DNA of 64,000 bases from Bog-473 sp963726135. Its GTDB lineage: Bacteria > Actinomycetota > Acidimicrobiia > Acidimicrobiales > RAAP-2. Location: the NCBI GenBank assembly GCA_963726135.1, contig CAVSBE010000008.1, positions 496,001 to 560,000 of the forward strand, given 5' to 3'. Positions 50,438-58,162 of the stretch are shown piece after piece. Numbering within the stretch: the first letter of the stretch is position 1; each line of letters opens with the position of its first letter. A model generated the notes under the pieces. The model saw only the letters and a list, made by a program, of their open reading frames with translations. It searched no databases and was not told where the DNA came from. Made by a program: the position numbers and the translations under genes.

Positions 50438-51817
50438 GTGGCCCTGCCCCGCGACATCGAGGTGGTGCCGCGCTCGACTGCCTCCCTGGGGCGCTACATC
50501 GGCGCGCACCGTCTCGCCGCGCTGGAGGCCGCGGCCACGGCCGCCGTGCGATCGGCGGGCTCGGCCACGGTCTGGAACGTCAACTCCACCGCGGACGGCG
50601 GGGGCGTCGCCGAGATGCTGCGTCTGCTCGTCGGCTACGCGGCCGGCCTCGGCGTCGACGCACGCTGGGTCGTCATCGACGGCGACCCAGCCTTCTTCGC
50701 CATCACCAAGCGCCTCCACAACCGGCTGCACGGGGCAGCCGGCGACAGCGGCGTCCTGGGGCCCCGGGAACAGGCGCACTACAGCGACGTGCTCCGAGCC
50801 AACGTGGACGCGCTGGACGGGCGGATCCGCAAGAACGACGTGGTCTTCCTGCACGACCCCCAGACGGCGGGGCTGGCGACCCACCTGCTCAAGCACGGGG
50901 TGCGCGTCGTGTGGCGTTGCCACATCGGGGCCGACCACGCCAACCGCTTCACCGAGGAGGCCTGGGCCTTCCTCCAGCCGCACCTCGATCAGTGCCACAC
51001 GTTCGTGTTCTCGCACGCCGCGTTCGTGCCGCCCCAGCTGGCCGGCGCGGACGTCTGGGTCATTGCGCCCTCCATCGATCCCACGTCGCCCAAGAACGTG
51101 CCGCTGCCCCCCGGGCGCGTCCGCGAGCTGCTGGCCCGGGCCGGCGTTCTCGCCGGCGCGCCGGCCGACTCCCCCTCCGCCGTCCTCGGCGGGGCCGGCC
51201 CGTTCACAGCGGACGGGCCACTCGTCGTGCAGGTCTCGCGGTGGGACAACCTGAAGGACATGCGCGGGGTCATGGAGGGCTTCGCCGAGCGGGTGGCCGG
51301 CGCGACGCCGGCGCGCCTGGCGCTGGTCGGACCCGAGGTCGACGGAGTGACGGACGACCCCGAGGGAGCCCAGGTGCTCGGCGAATGCGTCGCATCGTGG
51401 GAGTCGCTCCCGACCGGGGCGCGCGAGGCCATCCGGCTCGTCGCGCTCCCGATGCACGACGTGGCGGCCAACGCGCGGCTGGTGAACGCCTTTCAGCGCC
51501 ACGCGAGCATTGTGGTGCAGAAGAGCTTGCAGGAGGGGTTCGGGCTCACCGTCACCGAGGCCATGTGGAAGTCGCGCCCGGTCGTGGCGTCGGCCGTCGG
51601 GGGCATCACCGGCCAGGTTCCGGCCGGGACAGGCGTGCTGATCGACGATCCCACCGACCTCGACGCGTTCGGCAGGTCCCTCTTGGCGCTCCTGGCACGG
51701 CCGGCCGAGATGACCGCGATGGGCCGGCGGGCCCGTCGACACGTGCGCGCGCACTACCTGAGTGATCGCCACCTCATCGACTATGCGCGCCTCTTGGACC
51801 ACGTGCTGACCGACTGA
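50438..51817 (+). CDS. GT4 glycosyltransferase, trehalose-synthase-like (TreT family)
   Basis: 459 residues, intact. N-terminal VWNVNSTADGGGVAEMLRLL (glycine-rich loop), VVIDGDPAFFAITKRLHNRL, NDVVFLHDPQTAGLATHLLK and WRCHIGADHANRFTEEAW; C-terminal GPLVVQVSRWDNLKDMRGVM, LALVGPEVDGVTDDPEGAQV, VQKSLQEGFGLTVTEAMWKS (E-x7-E motif) and RPVVASAVGGITGQVPAGTG. The N-terminal block order is that of trehalose phosphorylase/trehalose glycosyltransferring synthase (nucleotide-sugar + glucose). Trehalose metabolism is the best guess; other disaccharide or glycoside products are possible. Single gene, divergent from the HAD phosphatase. Confidence 0.82.
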   Translation: MALPRDIEVVPRSTASLGRYIGAHRLAALEAAATAAVRSAGSATVWNVNSTADGGGVAEMLRLLVGYAAGLGVDARWVVIDGDPAFFAITKRLHNRLHGAAGDSGVLGPREQAHYSDVLRANVDALDGRIRKNDVVFLHDPQTAGLATHLLKHGVRVVWRCHIGADHANRFTEEAWAFLQPHLDQCHTFVFSHAAFVPPQLAGADVWVIAPSIDPTSPKNVPLPPGRVRELLARAGVLAGAPADSPSAVLGGAGPFTADGPLVVQVSRWDNLKDMRGVMEGFAERVAGATPARLALVGPEVDGVTDDPEGAQVLGECVASWESLPTGAREAIRLVALPMHDVAANARLVNAFQRHASIVVQKSLQEGFGLTVTEAMWKSRPVVASAVGGITGQVPAGTGVLIDDPTDLDAFGRSLLALLARPAEMTAMGRRARRHVRAHYLSDRHLIDYARLLDHVLTD

Positions 51818-51824
51818 GCCCGGC

Positions 51825-52512
51825 TCAGGCGCGGGCGGTCTGGGTGATGACGCGGCCCGTGATCTCGTCGGGATGGATCCGGACGAGAGCGTGACGCGAC
51901 CCGCCGGGCCACGGCTCGAGCCCGAGGCCCGCCAGCGCGACGACCTCCTCGGGGTCGTCTACGCGCCGCGCCATCCCGGTGACCAGGACGCTCCAACCCT
52001 CGCTCATCGACTCGTCCACTCGGTCGATCTCGAAGCTGACGCCGCGCCTGCTCCTCGAGGTGCTCCGCCTTGGCCACCGTGGTGCTCACGATCACGTCAC
52101 CGTCGCTCACGACAAAGTTGAGCGGATGCGCCACCGTCCCCCGGGCGGATAGGAACACCACCCTCCCGACCCCCCCGGCCCTCACGTGCGCCTCGCACTG
52201 CGAGGCCGTGAGCTCGCGCAGCTCGGGATGGAGCCCGGCGCGGCCGCGGCCCGGCGGGCGGTCCACGTGCGCGCCGTAGAGGTCCTCGGGCGCGCACTCG
52301 AGCGCGACGGCCAGGAGCAGGACCGTGCCTGCGCTCAGGTGTCCCGCCGCGGTCTCCTCGAAGTACCGGAGGTAGGCCGGGTCGACCCCCGACTTCTCCG
52401 CCACCTCTTCGATGCTCTTCCCGAGCTCGGTGCGTCGCCGGGTGATCCTCCGGGCCAGGTCCCCCGGCTGGACCGTGGGGACGTCGCTGGACGGGTCGTC
52501 GGGTGGGCTCAC
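51825..52512 (-). CDS. HTH plus pyridoxamine-5'-phosphate-oxidase-like flavin-binding regulator (one frameshift)
   Basis: GTG 52512 start (VSPPDDPSSDVPTVQPGDLA); an ATG at 52605 is possible but overlaps the CBS gene. N-terminal helix-turn-helix of the XRE type: ARRITRRRTELGKSIEEVAE, SGVDPAYLRYFEETAAGHLS. Then a split-barrel domain: LRELTASQCEAHVRAGGVGR, VVFLSARGTVAHPLNFVVSD and GDVIVSTTVAKAEHLE. After a shift near 52045: VSFEIDRVDESMSEGWSVLV, TGMARRVDDPEEV, HALVRIHPDEITGRVI. XRE-PNPOx fusions are common in actinobacteria and may bind FMN or F420 as redox or nitroreductase-linked regulators. The target is unknown. Confidence 0.78.
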
Positions 52513-52555
52513 CGCCGTATTCTCATCCGGGCGGTGCTCCCGGTTCCAGAGCTGC

Positions 52556-52957
52556 TCAGGCGTCGTCCCACGGAGGGCGCCAGGCCGCCGAGCGCGCCGC
52601 GTCACGCTGGGTCACGAAACCGACGACGCGCTGGCCCTCGATCACGGGCAACCGGTCGCGCTGTCGCCGGCACATGATGGACACCGCCTCCTCAACCGAG
52701 AGGTCGACGTCGAGCGCCAGGACATCGGCGGGCTCGGCGAATTCGGCCAGCCTGACCTCGCGCGGATCACGCCCCTTGGCGACGACGCGGGCCACGATGT
52801 CGCGGCTGCTCACCGTCCCGGCCAGGCTGCCGTCGCCCAGGCACAACGGCACCGAGTCCTCGCGGTGGGCGGCCAGGTAGGTGGCCGCGTCGGCCACCGT
52901 CTCGGTGGTCCGGAGGACCTCGATGTCCCCATGCATGACGTCCCGGACGGTCCTCAT
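52556..52957 (-). CDS. Two-CBS-domain protein
   Basis: 133 residues from ATG 52957 (MRTVRDVMHGDIEVLRTTET). Two CBS motifs: VADAATYLAAHREDSVPLCL, GDGSLAGTVSSRDIVARVVA (first), and LSVEEAVSIMCRRQRDRLPV, IEGQRVVGFVTQRDAARSA (second). Such stand-alone pairs bind AMP, ATP or SAM and regulate partners or respond to hypoxia in mycobacteria. A 128-bp gap containing a LexA-type box separates it from the divergent small gene at 53085; no partner enzyme is obvious. Confidence 0.88.
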   Translation of the reverse strand: MRTVRDVMHGDIEVLRTTETVADAATYLAAHREDSVPLCLGDGSLAGTVSSRDIVARVVAKGRDPREVRLAEFAEPADVLALDVDLSVEEAVSIMCRRQRDRLPVIEGQRVVGFVTQRDAARSAAWRPPWDDA

Positions 52958-53063
52958 GGCGACCTCCCACTGCGGGCCCGCTCGAACTCGCGAGCCCACG
53001 CCTATACCCTCGCGCCCCGCCGGCAAACCGGCAATCCCCGACCGGCTTGCCGGAGGCCCGGTG

Positions 53064-53077
53064 CGAACGTATGTTCG
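53064..53077 (+). promoter_or_regulatory. LexA-type SOS box
   Basis: cgaacgtatgttcg: perfect 5-bp inverted arms CGAAC/GTTCG with a 4-bp spacer, the actinobacterial LexA operator core (CGAAC-N4-GTTCG). It lies 7 bp upstream of ATG 53085, over the expected ribosome site, or the core promoter of a leaderless gene, and 107 bp upstream of the divergent CBS gene. Confidence 0.7.
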
Positions 53078-53084
53078 TACCGCG

Positions 53085-53265
53085 ATGATGGAGCGCCAGT
53101 ACGAGCTGGAGTCGCTGCGGCGGTCGCTCGCCATGCCGGCGCCCCGGCGCCCCGGCCCTGGTCCGCGAGGAGGCGATCCGCCTCGTCCGGGAGCTCCAGG
53201 ACCTCGAACGCCAGCTGCGCCTCCTGCGCCTGGGCCTGCAGCGGCTCCTCGCCGACGGGGGGTGA
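53085..53265 (+). CDS. Small coiled-coil protein, LexA-box-linked (one frameshift)
   Basis: ATG 53085 gives MMERQYELESLRRSLAMPAP. After a shift in the CCCCGG run near 53150 the frame gives ALVREEAIRLVRELQDLERQ, LRLLRLGLQRLLADGG and a stop at 53263-53265. The composite is about 60 residues with a leucine/arginine heptad pattern in the second half, suggesting a dimeric coiled coil. No family recognised. The LexA-type box abutting the start suggests induction by DNA damage. The neighbouring E2 gene is convergent. Confidence 0.5.
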
Positions 53266-53275
53266 CCGGCGGCCC

Positions 53276-54502
53276 TCAGCCCAGGGCGACGAGGTGCACC
53301 GGATCGGACAGGATCTCGCCCACCGTCGCCAAGAAGCGCGACGCCGACTCCCCGTCGACCAGGCGGTGGTCGAAGGACAGGCTCAACGTCATCACGTCGC
53401 GCGGCGACACCTCGTTCTCGAAGACCCACGGTCGCCGCCCGATGGCGCCCACGGCAAGGATGGCGGCCTCCCCCGGGTTCAGGATCGGCACGCCGGCATC
53501 GACGCCGAAGACGCCGACGTTCGTCACGGTGATGGTGCCCCCGCGCAGCTCGGCCGGCGTGCAGCGCGCCGCTCGGGCGCGGTCGGCCAGGTCCGTGAGC
53601 GCACGGTTCAGGTCGCGCAACGTAAGTGCCTGCGCGTCCTTGATGTTGGGCACCACGAGGCCCATTGGGCCCGCCACCGCGATCCCCAGGTTGACGTAGT
53701 GCCTGGTCACGACCTCCGCCGTCGCGTCGTCCCACGACGAGTTGAGCGAGGCATGGTCGCGCAGGGCGAGCAACACGGCGCGGGCGACGACCGCCAGTGG
53801 GGTCACGCGCAGCCCTTCGAAGCGGCGGTTCTCGCGCAGGCGCCCGACGAGCTGCACGGTCGAGGTGACGTCGAGCGTGAGGAACACGCACGCCTGCGGC
53901 GCGGTGGCCACGCTGCGCACCATCGCCTCGGCCATGTGCTTCTGCATGCCATGGACGGGCGTCCTCGTCTCGCGGCCCCCGCCCGGCGTGGCGGACAGGG
54001 GGGCGCCGGCCAGATGGGCGGCCAGGTCCTCGCGGGTGATGACACCGCCCGGGCCGTGGCCGGCGACGCGGGCCAGGTCGACCCCGTGCTGCCGGGCCAT
54101 GAACCGCACCGGCGGCGCAGCCAGCGGACGCCCGCCGGCCGGGGGTGTTGCGACACCGTGGGAGCGCCGCATCCTGCGCCGCCTGCTCGGCGGCGCCTCC
54201 GACGGGCCGGAGCCGACGAGCGTCGGCACCCTCTCCTCCGGTGCCTCCTCCTGCTCGATGGTGATGCCGATGGCAATGATCGGCGCACCGACAGCGACGG
54301 GCTCGCCCACCGCGGCCAAGAGCGCGACCACGGTGCCCGCGTGGGGGCTCGGCAGCTCCACGACCGCCTTCTCGGTCTCCACCTCGACGAGGACCTGATT
54401 GAGGGTCACCTCGTCACCCACGCCGACGTGCCAAGCCACGATCTCGGCTTCGGTCAGCCCCTCCCCCAGGTCGGGCAAGAGGAAATGCTCGACGGTGGTC
54501 AC
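53276..54502 (-). CDS. 2-oxoacid dehydrogenase E2 (dihydrolipoyl acyltransferase)
   Basis: 408 residues from GTG 54502, which overlaps the E1-beta stop by 4 bp (GTGA). Lipoyl domain: VEHFLLPDLGEGLTEAEIVA, LVEVETEKAVVELPSPHAGT (lipoylated Lys in E-T-E-K-A). Peripheral-subunit-binding domain: PPVRFMARQHGVDLARVAGH, GPGGVITREDLAAHL. Catalytic domain: SLSFDHRLVDGESASRFLAT (H-R-x-x-D-G). It transfers acyl groups from E1 to CoA. With a single lipoyl domain and the E1 type next to it, the complex is most likely branched-chain 2-oxoacid or pyruvate dehydrogenase. No E3 gene is in the window. Confidence 0.92.
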   Translation of the reverse strand: MTTVEHFLLPDLGEGLTEAEIVAWHVGVGDEVTLNQVLVEVETEKAVVELPSPHAGTVVALLAAVGEPVAVGAPIIAIGITIEQEEAPEERVPTLVGSGPSEAPPSRRRRMRRSHGVATPPAGGRPLAAPPVRFMARQHGVDLARVAGHGPGGVITREDLAAHLAGAPLSATPGGGRETRTPVHGMQKHMAEAMVRSVATAPQACVFLTLDVTSTVQLVGRLRENRRFEGLRVTPLAVVARAVLLALRDHASLNSSWDDATAEVVTRHYVNLGIAVAGPMGLVVPNIKDAQALTLRDLNRALTDLADRARAARCTPAELRGGTITVTNVGVFGVDAGVPILNPGEAAILAVGAIGRRPWVFENEVSPRDVMTLSLSFDHRLVDGESASRFLATVGEILSDPVHLVALG

Positions 54503-55482
54503 CCCTGCAGACACCGGTCGACCTCGTGGAGGATCCGGTCCGCGTCGGGCAGGTAGTGGCCCTCCAACCGCGACGGCGGATAGGGCGTGGCGAAGCCGCC
54601 GACCCGGCGGACGGGCGACTCGAGGTGGTAGAAGCATCGCTCGGACACCCGCGCCGCGATCTCGGCACCCAGCCCGCAGAAGACCGGGGCCTCATGGGCC
54701 ACCACCAGGTGACCCGTCTTGCGGACCGACGCCTCGACCGTCTCGAAGTCGAGCGGAGAGAGCGACCGGAGGTCGATCACCTCGATGGAGGTCCCCTCCT
54801 CCTCGCCGATGCGCGCCGCATCGAGCGCCGTGGCCACGAGGGGGCCGTAGGCGACGATCGTCACGTCGCACCCTTCGACGACCACCTCGCCCCGGTGCAG
54901 CGGGACCTCGTTGAGCCGCGCGTCGTCGTCGACTTCACCCTTTTCCCAGTAGCGCCGCTTCGGTTCGAAGAACACGACCGGGTCGTCGGATGCGATGGCC
55001 TGCTGAATCATGCGGTGCCCGTCGGCCGCGTTGCTCGGCGTCACGACGCGGAGCCCCGCCGTGTGGGCGAAGTAGGCCTCGGGCGACTCGGAGTGGTGCT
55101 CGACCGCGCCGATCCCGCCGCCGTAGGGCACCCGGATGGTCACCGGCATGGCCACGCGGCCCTCGTTGCGGAAGCGGAACTTGGCCACCTGCGACACGAT
55201 CTGGTCGAAGGCCGGGTAGACGAACCCGTCGAACTGGATCTCGCACACCGGACGGAAGCCCCGCATGGCCAGGCCGACGGCAGCGCCGATGACGCCTGAC
55301 TCCGCGAGCGGCGTGTCGATCACCCGGCGGTCGCCGAAGTCGCGCTGCAGTCCCTCGGTGACCCGGAACACACCACCGAGCCTCCCGATGTCCTCGCCCA
55401 TCAAGACGACCTTCTGGTCGTGCTCCATGGCCTGGCGCAAGCCGGCGTTGAGCGCCTTGCCGAGCGACATGGTCGCCATCAC
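54499..55482 (-). CDS. 2-oxoacid dehydrogenase E1 beta subunit
   Basis: 327 residues. Transketolase-like pyrimidine domain: VVLMGEDIGRLGGVFRVTEG, DTPLAESGVIGAAVGLAMRG, PVCEIQFDGFVYPAFDQIVS, VRVPYGGGIGAVEHHSESPE (typical GGGIGAVEHHS), VTPSNAADGHRMIQQAIASD. C-terminal DVTIVAYGPLVATALDAAR, VIDLRSLSPLDFETVEASVR and GHLVVAHEAPVFCGLGAEIA. Forms the alpha2-beta2 E1 with the upstream gene, overlapping it by 4 bp (ATGA, 55479-55482). Sequence style is that of the branched-chain (BkdB)/PdhB group. Confidence 0.93.
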   Translation of the reverse strand: MMATMSLGKALNAGLRQAMEHDQKVVLMGEDIGRLGGVFRVTEGLQRDFGDRRVIDTPLAESGVIGAAVGLAMRGFRPVCEIQFDGFVYPAFDQIVSQVAKFRFRNEGRVAMPVTIRVPYGGGIGAVEHHSESPEAYFAHTAGLRVVTPSNAADGHRMIQQAIASDDPVVFFEPKRRYWEKGEVDDDARLNEVPLHRGEVVVEGCDVTIVAYGPLVATALDAARIGEEEGTSIEVIDLRSLSPLDFETVEASVRKTGHLVVAHEAPVFCGLGAEIAARVSERCFYHLESPVRRVGGFATPYPPSRLEGHYLPDADRILHEVDRCLQG

Positions 55483-56606
55483 GATTCCTCGTCGAAGCCG
55501 GCGAGGTACTCCTCGTAGGCGGCGCGCTCGTCATTGAGCAAGGGGTGCGGCTCCGCGTAGACATGTTCGAACAGCGCGTCCGGCTCGGGGTCGTCCATGG
55601 CCAGGCAGCCGCGGCGCAGGTCTGCCGCCGCGGCCTCGGCTGCGGCGTCGACGCGGCCCTCGAACCCGTCGTCGGCCAGTCCCTCGTTGCGCAGGAGCGT
55701 GGCCAGCCGCGCCAATGGGTCCTTGGCCCGCCACTCCTCCTCCTCGGTGCGGGTCCGGTACCGCGTGGGATCGTCCGACGTGGTGTGCGGGCCCATGCGG
55801 TAGGTGACCGCCTCTATCAGGGTCGGCCCCCGCCCGGCGTAGGCACGCCCGAGCGCCAGACGGGTGGCGGCGAGCACGGCCAGGACGTCGTTGCCGTCCA
55901 CCTGCATCCCCGGGATGCCGTAGCCCTGGCCCCGCTGTGCGATGGAGGCGTGCGACTGCAGGCGTGCCGGCTCCGAGATGGCCCACTGGTTGTTCTGGCA
56001 GAAGAAGACGACGGGCACCGTGTAGCTGGCCGCGAAGCCGAAAGCCTCGGCGACGTCGCCCTCGCTCGTGGCGCCGTCGCCGAAGTAGGCCAGCGCCGCC
56101 GAGGTGGCGCCGTCGAGCGTGATGCCGAGCGCGTAGCCCGTGGCATGGAGCGCCTGCGACCCCACGACGATGGCCGGCGTTGCGATACCGAACGCGGCAG
56201 GGTCCCATCCCGAGAGTGCCGTGCCCCGCCACAGGCGGAGCATCGAGACCGGGTCAACGCCGCGGCAGTAGGCGACGCCGTGCTCCCGGTAGCTCGGGAA
56301 GACGAAGTCGTCGGGGCGCAGGGCGCGGGCCGACCCCACCTGGGCGGCCTCCTGCCCCAAGAGGGGGGCCCACAGCGCCAGCTCGCCCTGGCGCTGCAGG
56401 GCCATGGCCTCGGCATCGAGCCGGCGCACGACCGCCATGTCGGTGTACAGGTCACACAGCTGCGTGGCGCCGACGTCCGCCACCAGATCCCAGTAGGGGC
56501 AGCCCAGGGTCCGCTGACCGTCGACCGAGATCAGCTGGACGAGGCCGTCGAACCCCGACCATTCGGTGATGCTCTGCTCCGGAACCCGTACCTGCGCCGT
56601 GGCCAT
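55479..56606 (-). CDS. 2-oxoacid dehydrogenase E1 alpha subunit
   Basis: 375 residues from ATG 56606. Thiamine diphosphate-binding features: DMAVVRRLDAEAMALQRQGE, LALWAPLLGQEAAQVGSARA, FVFPSYREHGVAYCRGVDPV, LAYFGDGATSEGDVAEAFGF (GDG...) with FFCQNNQWAISEP (NN, Mg/ThDP motif), and ALGRAYAGRGPTLIEAVTYR, MGPHTTSDDPTRYR (phosphorylation-loop equivalent). It decarboxylates the 2-oxoacid and passes the acyl group to E2. First gene of the three-gene operon. Confidence 0.93.
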   Translation of the reverse strand: MATAQVRVPEQSITEWSGFDGLVQLISVDGQRTLGCPYWDLVADVGATQLCDLYTDMAVVRRLDAEAMALQRQGELALWAPLLGQEAAQVGSARALRPDDFVFPSYREHGVAYCRGVDPVSMLRLWRGTALSGWDPAAFGIATPAIVVGSQALHATGYALGITLDGATSAALAYFGDGATSEGDVAEAFGFAASYTVPVVFFCQNNQWAISEPARLQSHASIAQRGQGYGIPGMQVDGNDVLAVLAATRLALGRAYAGRGPTLIEAVTYRMGPHTTSDDPTRYRTRTEEEEWRAKDPLARLATLLRNEGLADDGFEGRVDAAAEAAAADLRRGCLAMDDPEPDALFEHVYAEPHPLLNDERAAYEEYLAGFDEES

Positions 56607-56793
56607 AGGGACTCCCTCCCGAGCGGGGGATCGACCAGGAGATCACACCATGATTCGGTGTCGTGGCGCGGGAAAACGGATTGGATCGGGGCGCGGAGTC
56701 TGGTTTGTCCTGTGTTCTTCGCTATCCGTGCAATGGATCACACGGTGGGGAGATCACGACCAGGCGCGAAGGCCGGGCCGGCGCACGAAAGCG

Positions 56794-57708
56794 TCAGGAG
56801 GCCTTCCGGCGGGCGGCGGGCTTGGCCCGGGCCGGCTGCTTCGCCGCCTTGGAGCCCTTCTTGGCCGGGGCGGCCCGCCGGGCTGGAGCGCGCTTGGTGC
56901 TCGGGCTTCCCTTGGCGCTCTTGGCATCGGTACCGGCCGCGGCAGCGATGCTGGCGTTGAGCGCCTCCATGAGGTCGACGACCTTGGCCGCGGGCTCGGG
57001 GCCCGCCTGGATCACGATCTCGTGGCCGCTGCGCTTCTCCTCGACAAGGGCCTCGACCTTCTCGCGGTGCGTGTCGTGGTACCGCTCGGGGTCCCAGTCG
57101 CTCTCCATCGACTCGATGAGGAGCTGCGCCATGGAGAGCTCGCGGTCGCTGACGTCCCCGGTGTCGGGCAGCTCGAGATCACGGCCGGGGGCGCGCACCT
57201 CGTCGGCGAAGTACATGGTGTGCAAGGCCAGCGCGTCGTCCTCGGGCCGGATGGCGACGAGGTACTCCTTGTTCCGCATGACCAGCGTGGCGATGGCGAC
57301 CTTGCCGGCGTCCGCCATGGCCTTGCGCAGCAGGGCGTAGGCCTTGTCGGCACCCGCGCCTTCGGGGGCCAGGTAGTAGCTGGAGCGGAAGTAGACGGGG
57401 TCGATGTCGGCCTGCTCGACGAAGTCGGAGATCTCGACCTGGCGCGACTTCTTCGGCTCCGCGGTCTCGAGCTCCTCTTCGGAGAGGACGACGTACTCGC
57501 CGCCCCCGAGGTCGAACCCGCGCACGATGCGGTCCTGCGGGACCTCCTGGCCGGTCCGCTCGTTGATCTTCTTGTAGCGGATGCGGTCGGACGTCCCCTC
57601 CTCGAACTGGTTGAAGTGGATGCTCTTGTCCGAGGTGGCCGGGTACAGGCCGACGGGGATGTTCACCAGCCCGAAACTGAGGGCGCCTTTCCAGATCGTG
57701 CGTGGCAC
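56794..57708 (-). CDS. ku: Non-homologous end joining protein Ku
   Basis: 304 residues from GTG 57708 (VPRTIWKGALSFGLVNIPVG, the standard Ku start). Core: SDRIRYKKINERTGQEVPQD, GGEYVVLSEEELETAEPKKS, IDPVYFRSSYYLAPEGAGAD, KAYALLRKAMADAGKVAIAT and YLVAIRPEDDALALHTMYFA. The C-terminus is a lysine/alanine/arginine-rich extension (KRAPARRAAPAKKGSKAAKQ) as in several actinobacterial Ku proteins, thought to aid DNA binding. It holds double-strand break ends for LigD. No ligD gene is in the window. Divergent from the 57775 gene with a 66-bp gap. Confidence 0.94.
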   Translation of the reverse strand: MPRTIWKGALSFGLVNIPVGLYPATSDKSIHFNQFEEGTSDRIRYKKINERTGQEVPQDRIVRGFDLGGGEYVVLSEEELETAEPKKSRQVEISDFVEQADIDPVYFRSSYYLAPEGAGADKAYALLRKAMADAGKVAIATLVMRNKEYLVAIRPEDDALALHTMYFADEVRAPGRDLELPDTGDVSDRELSMAQLLIESMESDWDPERYHDTHREKVEALVEEKRSGHEIVIQAGPEPAAKVVDLMEALNASIAAAAGTDAKSAKGSPSTKRAPARRAAPAKKGSKAAKQPARAKPAARRKAS

Positions 57709-57774
57709 GCGAACCAAATTACCAGCCCAGGACCGGTCCACCACCTTGTTACACCCATTGGCCACACTGATCCC

Positions 57775-58161
57775 ATGGTCACGCCCGCGCCCACCGGCTT
57801 CGTCCGGGCCCTTCTGGCCGGGCTGGCGGAGCTGGGCCCGGTCGAGCCCTTCTCGGGCGATCTGTCCCTTGAGCTGGGGATTTCCGTCTGGTTGCACCGG
57901 ACCGGGACCTCGCTCATAGAGGCGCGGGGCACGCTGCTCGAGATCCGCCAGGTGATCCTCGAGGTGTGCGACCTGGACCCGGCGACCGAGCCGGTGCCCC
58001 TGGTGGGGCGGTCCCCCAGGGTCGACGTGGTGAACCTGGTGGCTTACACCGGGGACCTTCTCCGCCGGGCGTCCTACGAAGCCGGCTGGACCGTCTGGAA
58101 GGTCGTCGACCTGGTCGTCGCCGAGCTGCCGGAGCGGGAGGACGAGGCGCTCGGCGCCTGA
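57775..58161 (+). CDS. Conserved-looking hypothetical protein
   Basis: 128 residues from ATG 57775: MVTPAPTGFVRALLAGLAEL, LSLELGISVWLHRTGTSLIE, ARGTLLEIRQVILEVCDLDP, VDVVNLVAYTGDLLRRASYE and AGWTVWKVVDLVVAELPERE. Compact, soluble, alpha/beta in character, with no recognised family. It is flanked by ku (divergent) and a convergent secreted protein. A link to Ku is possible by shared promoter region but not shown. Confidence 0.6.
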   Translation: MVTPAPTGFVRALLAGLAELGPVEPFSGDLSLELGISVWLHRTGTSLIEARGTLLEIRQVILEVCDLDPATEPVPLVGRSPRVDVVNLVAYTGDLLRRASYEAGWTVWKVVDLVVAELPEREDEALGA

Positions 58162-58162
58162 G

